A stretch of DNA of 64,000 nt from Anopheles merus (GCF_017562075.2 NC_054083.1:52094442-52158441); one strand, 5' to 3'. Shown: positions 38,701 to 50,561, counted from the first letter of the stretch. The notes: a model not told the origin generated them from the sequence alone. Translations and numbers: made by a program.

Positions 38701-41700
38701 GCGTCCAACAATCAGTACCGTCGCTCAACCTCTGGGACGGAGAATGGCGTGGAACAGGAACCGAAAGCACATGTGATCCACAAAAGCGTGGCACCCCTGC
38801 CACCTCCATCTGCCTCTTCTCAACCCATTGGAGGACATCATGCGCCGAAAACGTGGAACCCTCCCGAGTTTAGCAGCAAACACTTTACTCAAGCACCACC
38901 GGCGGCGTCCCATAACCGTCCTTCCAGCGGTGCGAATGGATCTGGACCATCCTCTACATCACCATCCTCGCGAGATCCATCACCCGCTCCTTCATCATCC
39001 TCACCACATCAACCGCCGTACGGACCGGCCGGTGGGTTAGTGAACTACGCCGGAAAAGCTCCTCACGCAGGTCCAACGTCCGTCGTCGGCACGGAGCGAA
39101 TCATTGTGAACAATGTGCGTACGTACTATCCGGAGGCATCTGTGCCACCTTCGGCGGCGTCGGCACCAAATGCAAGTGCCCATGCTCACCCCGCTTCGCC
39201 ATACACTTCGTTGCCGAAGGTGAAGGATCCAGAGTTTCGGTTGGATCACAACAAAGAGCAGCTACTGCTGCAGGAGGGAACGATCGTAACGGTGAAACAG
39301 CCCTACCCAAATCACACTACCGGGCGTGGTCCGATACCAGGGCCCCATGCTCCACCTTCTACAACCCGATCACCGTCCGTCGAGAGACGCGAAGCGCAGA
39401 TGATGCAGAATTCGCAAGATATCCTGTATCGAGATTACAAGCAGCATAAAAAGCCTACCAGCAGCGGCACGGTAGGGATGAGCAGCAGTGGAAATAGCAC
39501 GCGTCCTCCAGGACCTGCGGGAGGACAGATGGACCGTAGATCACCGTACGATTCAGCGGCGTACTATGCACATCAACACAGACCACCAGTAGTTCCTCCG
39601 CAAGCCGGTGGGTTGATGCATCCGCCGCCACCGAATTGGCCCGCACCTGGCCCTGGCCAGCATCACCCGTCGCATCAACTGCAGCGAGGTCCTGCTGCCC
39701 CAGGCGCACGCAACAGTCCTCAAGACATGGGTGCAAGTCCGGTTTCATCACCTGCTCCACCACCACCAACGAGCCAGCAGCAGCATCATTATCAACAACA
39801 CCAGGGGGCCTATTACGGGCAGTACAAAAATGCACCCAGCCCCGTGTCGGGTTCGACGTACGGTTCCAGTTCGTCTCCTTCTCAACCGCAAGGAGCGGGT
39901 GGAAAGTATCCTCCCCAGCAGCAGCATTACGCTGGTGGCGGGTCCGGTACGACTCCCGACCGACGGCACGAAGTGTTGGACCGTGGTGTTGGACCCGGCA
40001 ACTACAAGGGGCTGGACTACAATATGGAGCAAAAGTTTGCGGAAGTGTATCAGGCACATCAGGCGAAGGAAAAGCAGGCGGCAGCAGAAGCGGCACATGC
40101 CGCGGCGTCCAACCCATCGGCAAGACAGCAGGGTCCGAGACATGGGCCGGCTGCTGGTGCGGGCGGTAGTCCGGGAACATCATCCACTCCCGGGGGACCA
40201 CCGACGAAGGGACCGGCACCTTACGGACCAACTGGCTACGAGCAGTACCATCCGTACTACCAGCACTCACAAGCCACACCTTCTCCAACGTCCACGCCAT
40301 CGCCAGTGCCTTCTCCACACCATCGGAAGTACAGTGGTCCTCCGTCGAGAGATCCTTCCCCACTGGGACAGCAACCACAGCAACCACCACCGCCACATCA
40401 TCGATATGGTTCCAGTGAGCCGTTGTACCACATCCCACCTGGGGCAGGTCCTCCGACAATGTACATGCATTCGGGGCCACCGAAACCAAACGAACAGGGA
40501 GTTCCAACGCAGGGAGTTCCTCCCGGACCGGTTACTTCGTACTATCAAGGTCAGCCGTCGTCGTCGTCCTCCTATTCGAGTGCTGGGTATCCCAACCGTC
40601 CGCACCATGCTGGAGGTGTCGTCAGCCCGAGCCAACATCATAACTCCTCCCAACAGTCTGTGATAAGCGGTAATAGCCCGTACGATCGGTATGCTCATCC
40701 GTATACTACCGGCGGACCGCCTCAACCCACACCCGGAGGACAGGTGCAACAACAGCCCCATCAACAGCAACAGTCGTATCAAGCAAAGCCTTCGCTTCCC
40801 TATCCACCGGCAGGACGTCAGCAAGGTCCTCCACCATTGCAACCAACTCCACCATCGGCAGGTGCTGCACCATCCGCCGTAATCCATCCACCTGTGGCGG
40901 GAAGCAAGAACATTCCCGTGCGTGTAATTGCAACAGCACCACCAGCATCATCATCGGCAACAGCCTCCAGTGCGGGGTCTAATACAGTTCCCACGGCACA
41001 ACAGCATGGACCAGCTCGATCGACGGGGCAATCCAGCGCATCATCCTCGTCGGCACCTGTGCCACCATCACAGGCAGCTCTGGCAGCAGGAGAAGGCAGC
41101 GGAAGCACGCAACGAGACTTGAACGCTACCGTCGTGGCAACGACACCAGTAATCATTGCTCCAAAGCGTGAGTCTCCGCTGGATCTTTCTGTAAAAACGG
41201 TTAAGACTAAAGCGGACTCCACGGGGTGTGATGATTACGCGACGAGTGCCAGTAACAGTAGCATCAGCAGCAGTAGCAGTAACAGCAGTGTCGGGAATGG
41301 ACGGCCACGAGAGGTAGTACCCAAGGTGGACTTTAGTCCAAACTTTCAAAAACACATTCCTCCAAGAGGTGCTCCCGGACCGAACTTTGCTCAGAGTTCG
41401 GCTGGTCCTCCGGCCTTGGGTGGTAGACCGCCGGAACCGCATCTCCCACCGCGTCCAACACCTTCGCCAACACGTCACGTTTCGGTGATAAGTCCTGCAA
41501 TTCCTCCCGGCTATGATAAGAAAACGGATGCCTACTTGTCGGCAAACTATCGTGCCGTTGGCGGACCGCTGACAACTCCGGCATATCAGTATCCTCCCTC
41601 ACGATCCGGGCCTATGCCTCCGGGAGCGTACGAAGGCTCATCGTCGTCAGCTGGATCCGGATCATCCGTGGCCTCGGCAAGCAGCAAGAGCGTGTACTAT

Positions 41701-44700
41701 CCTCCAGCGGGTCCGGAATACGGACGTCCTGGTGGGAAATCGGGATCCGGAAGCATCGTAACAGGGCAAGCGGCCCCATTACCGGCGGGTGCCTCGAACT
41801 CTCGCTCTAATCCACCGCCGCACGGTGCTGCCATGGTAGGACAACCGTCTGGAGCTTCTCAACCGCGCATGGACGATCCCCGCATCGAGGATCGCAAGTT
41901 TGTGGAGAGTATGCTGAAGAAGAAAACGTCACCCTCGTCGGATGTGATGGCGGATCTGCAGGCAGGCAAGTTCCCGACCCGCATTCCACAGGGTTTGGTA
42001 CCGAAGAAACGAGCGGCAGCGGCCGCCGCAGCGGCAGCTGCAGCAGAAGCCGCCCTCACCAAGCAAGGTCCAGTTCCGCCGGGAAGTAATTCTCCTGCAA
42101 CGGCTCCAACACCTGCCAAGGTAGCGAAGTATGAAGATCCACAGACGTCACGTAGTCAAGCGCCTCCACCACAAGGATCAACTCATGCATCTGCCCAAGG
42201 AGCTCCGACATTCGATGGACGTTATGGACCGTCGCGGGAAGGACCTTATCCAAGCTACGGTCCTCCTGGTCATCATTACGGTCCGCCTGCCGGCAAACGT
42301 CCATCGCCACCTGAGATGTCCAACGGACCACCTGCTGTACATCCATCCGTGATAACGACCAACTATCACCACCATCCACAGGCCATTTTGCAGCAACACC
42401 ACCAGCAGCAGCAGCAGCAGCAACAGCAGTATGATGCACGCTACTATCAGCATCATGCTGCCGGTATACCGCCAAAAGCTCGCGACGATCACGTGATGCC
42501 CGTGTACCATCAACCGCACTTGAGGGGTGGAAGCGCGGCAGCACCGTACACTGCCCATGGTTACGGTGGATACGCGAAGGAAGAACCGAACGCTCCACCA
42601 CATCCACCATATCCGCCGCATCCACATTCCGATCCGGCGGCATATCACAAGGAGTCTCAATCATTTCGCTACGGTGAGTCCTTGAAGCCACCGCAGGAGC
42701 ATACGGCTGCCGTCCATCATATGCAATCACACATCCACTATACGGGTGGCGGTGCCGGGGGAGCTATGGCAAAGGTTCCACATCAAATGCCACCACATCA
42801 ACAGCAGCAGCAGCAGCTTCATCATCATCAGCAGCAGCAGTCGCACAGTCAAGCACCGCATCATTTACCGTCTTCACAATCGACAGTAGCGCCAGATGCG
42901 CCGATGGGTGTCACTCAATATCCACCATCGGTACATCCCAGCTACGGACTGGCCCAGCATCATCGCGGAGCGGATCAGTCGGTGATATCGAAGCTTCGCA
43001 CTAGCCTGGAGCAGAAAGAGTACGAAAAGCAGCGCATCAATCAGCTTCGCAAGCAGCCGCCGGGAGTGGAGCAACCAACGGAGGAAGATCGTTCTAATAA
43101 GACATCGATCGCCAGTGCATCTCCGGTTGCGGCCAGCATTGTCCCTACGATGCATGAAATTCCTTCACCATCGTCACGGTTTCGTACCAAGGGTGAGCTG
43201 AAAGGCTATACACCATTGCCGACGCCGAGTGTGGTCAGCATGGCGCCGGCACGATCGATCGACGATCCTGCTCAGCTGAAGAAGGACGGACAGGAAGGCG
43301 CTGGTGGTGAGGAAACAAGTGATGATAAGAAACGGTCAATTGTTCCACCGGCAGATCTGGATGGTGCGTCCGCGTTGGACATTCTGGACTGGGGTAGTGC
43401 CTGCAACGAGTTTGTCGAGCAGTTGCAAACGGGCAAGAAGCGTGGTCGACGGAAACGAGCTGCTGGGACGACGGCGTCAGCCGCATCGACCAGTGGCCGC
43501 GGTTGGCCTGCAATCGATTCACTCGAACCGACGGTCCCATTGGCCGACGGTGCGTCGACCGATCTTTCGGCAATTCCGAAAGAAGTGCTCAACTCTGCCC
43601 GCTCGCCGCATCGTCTGAAGGGTGACCGCAATGGAAGTGAAAGCTCAAGCGATGAGGACAAACCGCTGCTACTGCTTCGCCAGCAGTCCCAGCAACAGAA
43701 AGAGCAGGACGGCAAAGGGCCAGTGCCGTCGGAAAAAGTGGCACGCAATCATCGGGAAAGGCAGCGCTTTGAGCTGGAGCAGAAGCACGAAGCAAAGCTG
43801 GGTCGCTCGAGCAGCACGGACAGTGAAACGGCACGCGTCGCTTCTGCCGCAGCACAGCGCGCGAAAGCACGTGTTCGGAAGCTGCGTCATCGGTCGAGCG
43901 TTGCACCGACGCTGTCGCTGAAATCCTCCGACGGGGATGGTGATGTGACGGCCGATGGGGGTGAGGAGGACGGTGGCAAACCGGGCTCAAAGCGTAGGCC
44001 ACATGCGCTAGCACCAAACGCAAAGCGGAAGCGTACCCGTGGTCCCGGATCACGATCGCCTTCGTCTTCCGCTGCGTCTTCCTCGTGCGGGGAAAGCAGC
44101 GAACCCGGGACGAAGAAGTCAGCCGGGAATGAAGGGCCCAAGAAGCGAGGTCGACCGAAGGGAACCAGAGCACCTGGCTCAAAGCGTGGACAACAGTCGA
44201 GCAACAGCCGATGCCAGAGCGGTGCTATCAAGCAGGAACCCAACGAAAACAGTGATCTTAGCTCAGACGACGAACCTCGAGCCGTGCGTACGCCGCACAA
44301 AAATGGATCCAGCGCGGCGAACAACGATTCAGCACGGAAGCGCGGTGATGCAACCGGTGCAGGGGGTGGTGGCGGTGCGGGAGGACCCTCTGGAGGTGGT
44401 GGCAATGCGGGCGGTAAAGCACAGCACGGTCACAAAGTGAATGAATCGGCTGCGTGCAACGGTGGTCAAAAGGACAAGAGTGCCGGCGCGAAGAAGAAGT
44501 TCGTAAAAACGCGTACCAACTCCCGCTCGAAGGCAGAACTATCCTCGGACTCGTCGTCCTCCAGCTCGGGCTCTTCGTCGTCCGAAGAGGAGGAGGAGGA
44601 GGAGGAGGAAGCGGAAGAGACTATGACACGGTCGCGCAGCAAGCGGGAAGCCGAACGGCGCCGATCGAACAGCAAAGTGTTGCGCAATGATAAGATCGTC

Positions 44701-46692
44701 GAAAATTGTCCCAATCCGGGGCAGAATCAGCGTGCAGCGGGCACGCGGAATCGCGTGGACAGTGAACGAACGCCGTCAAAAAAGGCCAAAAAGGAGCGTA
44801 AACTATCCGCCGGGGAACCAACGACCAAGCGGTCCAAGTCGCGCGTGGTGGAGTCGGATTCGGACGGTGGAAAAGCGGCCGAATCATCCGCGGCCGTGCC
44901 GCGCAAACGTACTCGACAGGCTTCAAAAAACGCGCCAAACTCGTCGGCTGGTTCAGGCGAGTCGGCGAACAGTTCGAGTGAGGGGGAGGAAGGGCAGGCG
45001 GATATGGCGGAGCGGTTGCGCTCGCGCAAGGTGGCAAAGAGGCTGCCCGTCGACGGTCAACCCGCCAGTCGAAGGCAGTCGACGGCTAGTGCCACGAAGG
45101 GTGGATCTCGCCGGGCGAGCACTACGTCGACGGCGTCGTCGGCGAGAAAGAAAGGCGCGTCCGGCGCTTCCAGCAGCTCCGCTGTGGCTGGGATGAAGAA
45201 GTCGCTCAAAGAGCTCAACCAGCAGACAGCCGCCGCCACTGCGGAAGCTCCGGATCACTTCTATCCCGGCTGGGAGAAGGAACTGTACGAGTACAAGCGG
45301 TCGCTGAAGGTACCGCCCGAGCTGATCACGATCGACGGTGGGTTGTACATGCATCGGATATCCACGTCCCTGCCGGATCTGGACTCGCCGCACCATAGCG
45401 ATGGGTCGGAAACGTTCTCGGAGATTGTGAAGAAGCTAAGCCAACGTGATATCGGATCGGCACCGCCCAAACGCTTCAAAACGAAGGCCGCTGCTAAGCA
45501 GCAGCAGCAGCAGCAGCAACCGTTGCCAGGGACGTCATCCTTCGCCTCAACCCCGCCAGTGCGTGTGAAGGAGGAGGAACAGACCCGTCAGGAGCGCAAG
45601 AAGCTTGACGATAATGAAAAGTTCAGCTCAATCATTGAGCTGCTGCACCGTCGCTGCCTTGCGGCACAGGCCGCGAAGCCTACCGTCTCATCTTCTTCCG
45701 CTCGGGGCAAGGGTGCAAAGGGAGCAGGTAAGGGCGCCAACAGCAACAACACCTCCAGCAGTGAGAGCACCAAACCCAAGCAGGAGTATGAGCTGTTGCC
45801 AACTCCCGGTGCCGAATCGGAATCACTGTTCAGCAAGAACAGCAAGAAGAAAAAGTCACTCTTCGATACGGCCATCTTGAAGTCGCGTACGCGCACCGAA
45901 CAGAAGGCAATGCAGAGCAAGGAGATGATCCGCGAGGTGTTTGGAGGGGATGGTGAGCGGCCCCAGTCGGCGCCACCGCTCAGCTGCGACCCAGAACCGC
46001 CACCCCTGTTCGAGGAAGGTCTGCAGAACGTGACGTACGACGAGAAGTACAACGAGCTGATGCGCAACGTCGATCGGATCGTCGGGGAGCTTGATGGTGG
46101 AGCGGTGACTGCGGCGACGACACCGACACCAGCAACGGTCAAGGTCAAGCAGGAACCTCCGGAAGAGGAGGAGGAGGAAGAAGAGGAAGACGACGAGGAC
46201 GATGACGATACGCAGGACGGGAGTGTGCGGATGAAGGATTCCGAGCGGGACACACCGTCGATCGCTTCCGAGCGTGGAGAACGCGAACTTCCCGGTACAC
46301 CGCTGTCCTTCAATGGAGGGGCAGCAATCGCGAACGGGAATGGTGCGAATGGAGTTACAACCACCGCTGGACAGTTGACGGTACCCCCCGCACCGAAAAA
46401 GCGTGGCCGTGGCCATCGTACATCCCGTCGGAAGGGCAGTTCGGGGTTTGACTACATTCGCAAGAAGAAGAAACCCTCGCAACAGCACAGCCAGGGTAAC
46501 CATGGCAACCAGCAGCACGGAGCGTCCGGTGTGAATGGCGTGAATGGAGCGGTAAGCGTGCGCAAGGTGACTGCGTTCGAGAATATGGAGGGCAAGGACG
46601 AGACGCACATCAGCAAGGAGATCCGGAGCTGGGTGCTGAACAAGGGTGTCGGCGAGAGCGTCATGCATAAGGCCGCCCGTCTTGGCTACACG
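35797..46692 (+). CDS. BCOR homologue, coding exon 1 (giant exon, 3,632 codons)
   Basis: A single open exon of 10,896 coding bases ends at a GTAAGT donor (46693) with no base left over. It encodes the whole disordered part and the start of the first ankyrin repeat. Islands that look conserved rather than low-complexity lie near residues 536-575, 2022-2073, 2390-2425, 2459-2480, 2529-2554 and 3153-3190. Low-complexity tracts include polyQ (2203-2211 and near 3235), polyA (2073-2083), poly-Ser and acidic runs. If the intron is retained, the frame stops at 46735-46737 after 15 extra codons, losing the ankyrin and PUFD regions. Confidence 0.92.
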
Positions 46693-47420
46693 GTAAGTGT
46701 GTGCTACGTCGAGGAGTCGCATAAGCATGGGTACTAATGTCAGATTCCTTGTTTGTTGTGATAGGACGTCATCGTGTACTGTTTGGAGCGGCTGGACATG
46801 GATCCCGACCTGAAGGACAATGCTGGGTATACGCCCCTGCACGAAGCGTGTGCGAAGGGACATCTGGATATTGCCAACTATCTGCTACAGTACGGGGCGA
46901 GCCACTCGGAGCCGGCGCCATCGGGGATGCGACCATTGCACGAGGCGGTGGAGAACTCGTTCGTGGAAATCGTCCGCCTGCTGCTGGCGTTCGGTGCCGA
47001 TCCGATGCTGGCGACGTACGCCGGCATGACACCGATACAGCTAGCCGAAAGCGATGATATGACGCTGTTCCTGGAGCATCACCTGAAGGACGTGCAAAGT
47101 ATGGCACCGAACAAGACTGGTTGGAAGTTTGATGGACCTTGGAAGATTCACGGTAGGGTTCGAGGGTTGTGCTGTGTAGGTTGAGTGCATCCAATACACG
47201 CTTACTAATTTTAGTCAATCTAACCGTAGATCCAGAAGAGAGTGGCTGCAACGTGTTCTCGGACATTCCGGGATTTGAGGAAGCGGACAGTGGGCTGACG
47301 ACATCACTACTCAACACTAGCGGCACCAGTAGCAGCGGTGCGTTATCGTCCACCTCGAGCAAGCAGTGCGATTCCAATTCCAACATAATGCACTACGAGG
47401 TGGGAGAAAGTGCTACCACC

Positions 47421-47451
<31 letters not shown>

Positions 47452-48131
47452 GCACGACGACCGATACAGACGGTGGACCGGCACGTAAGCGCAACGGCAT
47501 CACGGCTATCGCTGCCGCCACCCTGCCGGCTGGGTTGCGGAATGGTAAAATAAAGCGCGAGCTTCCGAAGCAAGAGAGCGAGCAGTGTCGTCTTCCGAAT
47601 GGGGCCGTTGAGTCACGACCGAAGCTAGTGAATGGGCAGGTAAGGAAGGACGGAGAGCAGCCGCATCTGGAGCTGCACGATGCCGGCAGTGAGGATAGCG
47701 AGGGAGTCGGCGAAATTAACTTCGAGTATGAGGAGTCGGATCGTCCCCTGCCACCGCTGTATGTGCTGAAGGACGAGTACAACGAGCGCTGGATGCTGAT
47801 GAGCGATCTTTGCACCTTTCTCAAGTTCAAGTCGAAGGAGGCCGTGCTGAGACAGGTAGATAGATTGGAGGATGGTGTGTCCGGACGGAATGGAGTTACT
47901 AATTGGAATGTATTGTTTTCTTTTTAGATATGTCCCAACAATTCGCCAACCAATCAGCGCGAGCTGATACGGGAGATGAAGATCGAAGAGTTCCTGACGC
48001 GGGCCAACTGTCTGCAGCTGTTGTGCGCCGGCGAGAAGCTCAACATACACGCCTCCAAGGTGGTGCTGGTGAAGTACAACGACAGTGTCAAGAGTCTGCT
48101 GCAGGTGCAAAGCTACGCGACACGCATCTAA
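35797..48131 (+). CDS. BCOR homologue (BCL6 corepressor family, PRC1.1 subunit), complete coding region in four exons
   Basis: Join 35797-46692, 46765-47152, 47230-47855 and 47928-48131; 4,037 residues, against about 1,755 in human BCOR. In animals BCOR scaffolds variant Polycomb complex PRC1.1 and pairs with a PCGF protein through its PUFD domain, repressing transcription through H2A ubiquitination. Seen here: a long S/P/Q/G-rich region; a PLDLS motif at 1794-1798; an AT-hook core RGRP at 2784-2787 and RGRGH at 3536; SUMO-type sites VKEE 3257, VKQE 3450 and IKQE 2811; acidic runs near 2927 and 3456. Ankyrin repeats follow at about 3619-3740 (HKAARLGYT, GYTPLHEACAKGH, GADPMLATYAGMTP, very close to BCOR). 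A PUFD-like domain spans about 3935-4030. All four exons join in frame with GT-AG borders. The start is the first in-frame ATG after the acceptor. Family assignment is firm; the exact N terminus is less so. Confidence 0.93.
41176..41190 (+). other. PLDLS motif in the BCOR homologue (CtBP-type)
   Basis: Codons 1794-1798 read P-L-D-L-S in the context RESPLDLSVK. P-x-D-L-S is the established docking motif for the corepressor CtBP, and the vertebrate paralogue BCORL1 is known to bind CtBP this way. Binding by this protein is an inference from the motif. Confidence 0.6.
46765..47152 (+). CDS. BCOR homologue, coding exon 2 (ankyrin repeats)
   Basis: This exon encodes residues 3633-3761 plus one base. 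It starts after ATAG (46761-46764) and ends at GTAGGG. It completes the first ankyrin repeat across the junction (GYT then DVIVYCLE, as in BCOR) and carries GYTPLHEACAKGH, MRPLHEAVENSF and GADPMLATYAGMTP. The C-terminal WKIH segment matches the position of the linker to PUFD in the family. Confidence 0.93.
47230..47855 (+). CDS. BCOR homologue, coding exon 3 (linker and first half of PUFD)
   Basis: This exon encodes residues 3762-3970. It contains an acidic and Asn/Thr-rich linker with an IKRE segment, then the PUFD start PLPPLYVL at about 3935 and MLMSDLCTFLKF. Two acceptors 15 bases apart (AG at 47213-47214 and 47228-47229) are both in frame. The branch-like TACTAAT at 47203-47209 is too close to the first and correctly placed for the second, so I chose 47230. 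Use of the first would add five residues (VNLTV). Confidence 0.85.
47928..48131 (+). CDS. BCOR homologue, coding exon 4 (second half of PUFD, stop)
   Basis: The last 67 codons and TAA at 48129-48131. The acceptor TTTTTAG follows a TTACTAAT branch-like site at 47896-47903. The exon encodes ICPNNSPTNQREL through LLQVQSYATRI, completing the PUFD-like fold. The linear order matches the end of BCOR, though vertebrate proteins extend somewhat further. Confidence 0.9.
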   Translation: MCPNNSPTNQRELIREMKIEEFLTRANCLQLLCAGEKLNIHASKVVLVKYNDSVKSLLQVQSYATRI

Positions 48132-48800
48132 GTGGGCGATGGTGCTTTCCCGTATCGTGCGCAAGACTGAACCGATCTTTAGAGAACAACAACATTGGAA
48201 CAAGAACAAAAAAGGGCGGATGGTGTGAATATCCACAAAACGCGCATCACACGTAAAAGATTGAATTAGTAGACAGAGGGTGTGTTAGTTAGTTAGTGGT
48301 TTAGTGGTATCGGTAAGGTATGTAGCAATTTAAATGTAATTATGTTATTGCTGTCTTTCATCCACTTTTTGCTCCTCATTCCTGTTTAATTAGTTGTTTT
48401 TTTTGTTTGTTTTGCGAAGCACTTTCTGCTAATACATCAATGTGTGTGTGTGCGTGCGCGCGTGTGAATGTAGGAAATGAATGTAGCTTAATAGAAGAAA
48501 GGTTAGGGGGAGAGAGATCGACAGATCGTGATGTGTCCTTACGCATCCTCCTGATGGAGGAGAGAGAGTGAGAGAGGTATTTAGCAAAAAAGCGATCGTG
48601 TTATTTGATAAGACATCCCTAGCCTAATGATTGTGATTTAGACACATTTGTGGGGTGGTGGTGTAGGTAGGTGTAGTAAAAGAACAGGTTAAAGCATATA
48701 TATACCAGCGAGATTGTGGCTAGCATATCCGGTACGGAGACTCTGTAGCATAAGCAAGCATATTTATTCAAACTTCCCTGACACGCCGACACCACACAAG

Positions 48801-48825
48801 CGTGTGTGTGTGTGTGTGTGTGTGT
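48801..48825. repeat. (GT)n microsatellite in the 3' UTR
   Basis: About 12 units of GT, ending in AC. It lies in the inferred 3' UTR. Confidence 0.85.
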
Positions 48826-50545
48826 ACTCATTGATACAGTTACACACCTCCTCCGTTAGTTATATACGGTTTGATCAGTTTTAGCAAACAAAACAAGGTG
48901 TATAGTGTAGCTTCTTTCTTTTTTTAAAGTTATGTTAGTATTTTGTTCCGTTTATGTTTATTCTGTTTTTTTAGCATAATTGTGTCTGTTAGTTTTAGAC
49001 TTTCGTTTAATAGAATCGTTTGTTTGTGTGTTGCTTTCGTTCGAAGCCCCTTTTGTGTAGTGTACCCGGAGAAAAGGGGAGTTAGCTAGCAAAAGGTGTA
49101 GATATGTGGCAGTTTGTTCAGTTTTAATCAATTTCGTTGAGCTAGATAGTAATGGTTTTTTTGTGTTTATTATAAGTTATAGGCTTTTTTTCTTGTTGTT
49201 TGAGAGTATCGTTCTTTTATCGTTGAATGCAGCGGACAGCTGCAATCCCAATTTTGCACTGGAGAAGTGGACAGAAGGGTAATACTCGAATAGATCGTGT
49301 TTCGTTGTTGAGCAGTAATTTAGCGAAAAAGGAAAAATGGAGAAAGGAAGAGACGGAACTCATTGACTGATTGTTCACTACTTCTTTACATTGTTTGTGT
49401 GTGTACAAGATAGTAGCGAAAGAGCCTAAAATGGAAGTAGGAACTGTGAACGATGTTTGGGGCCGTAGAGTGCAGTGCAGGTGCCTAGAGAATGAGCGAC
49501 AGCTACGAGGTGTCAAGGCTAATGATAAGGAAAATGACAATTTGAAGGTTTCACGGTGGTGTGGTCCGAGCGGTTCGGGTGTTGCCAATGGGGGAGGGAA
49601 GGGGTGACAGTCCCCGTTACGACACCACACCCTCTGGGGTAGGATTGTTGAGTTTTTGAATGTTCCAAGTGCAATCATAGATTTGCAAATTTTAACGCAA
49701 ACGAACCCACGCAACATTGATAAAGGGATGAAGGTCGGGTTGTAGCTAGCAAACGAGGCAGAAAAGGAAAGAAAGAAAGAAAGAGAAAGGAAGGTGTAGC
49801 GTGTAAAGTTTTACTACACGAAGGGACAGTTTCGTAACCGTATATATACACACAATTAGTAAGAGGGTGACTTTCGCGTCATCTTCTCAACGGCAGCGGT
49901 GCAACAAGAATGGTGTGTGACAAAGGAAAATAGGATACGTAGCGTAATTGGAATGGCAAGCAAAACATGTGATGATTTTCGAAACGAGAAAGAAAAGTAA
50001 AACTAAAGCGGAACACTTTATAGATAAGCGAAAGGGCAATGGCAAATGGCGAAAGGGAGGGTATAATAGATGCAAACCCGAAAGCTGTTTGGTTAGCGAG
50101 ATAGAAGAAACACAGATATAGAGAGAGAAAGAGAGTAATATTATACAATTATTATTATATGTAATGGTACTATTAACGAAACAGAAACAGCAACTAAAAA
50201 ACGACTCCGTGCATCCGATTACGAATATTACTCTGCGTGAGTGCGTGGAGCATCGCGTGGTGCAAGAACCATGTGGATGAAACATTCATATGTGTGTGTG
50301 TGTAAAAGGATAAATGAAATGTATTCGAAGCAGATGTGTCGTGAAATGTTAGTCTTTTTTATTTATGTTCTATCTGAGCAATATGATGACATTAAAAACT
50401 GTTTGGCAATCCTTTGGTACTTACTTATAGGTGCGATCTGAGGCCCTGATCACGTGTTGACTTGCGCTGACATGCTTTCGCTGACTTTATGCAGCTCATC
50501 CCTATCTTTCCCGCTCCAAAGTCTTTCCATACTCATAAGATTGAA

Positions 50546-50561
50546 AATAAATTGAAATAAA
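50546..50561 (+). terminator. Clustered poly(A) signals, BCOR homologue
   Basis: AATAAA occurs at 50546-50551 and again at 50556-50561, followed by further A-rich AATAAAAAAA sequence. The clustering and the position before the next promoter fit the 3' end of the BCOR-homologue transcript. Confidence 0.6.

Noticed and set aside
39455..40507. 350-codon antisense frame within the BCOR-homologue exon
   Set aside because: It is a shadow of the highly biased P/Q/S/G codons on the plus strand. Its own product is low-complexity with no domain, and no independent splice or start signals favour it.
47169..47229. Continuous frame through 47169-47927 as one exon
   Set aside because: Its ends read through intron sequence; acceptor and donor sites at 47229 and 47856 bound the part that aligns with the family.
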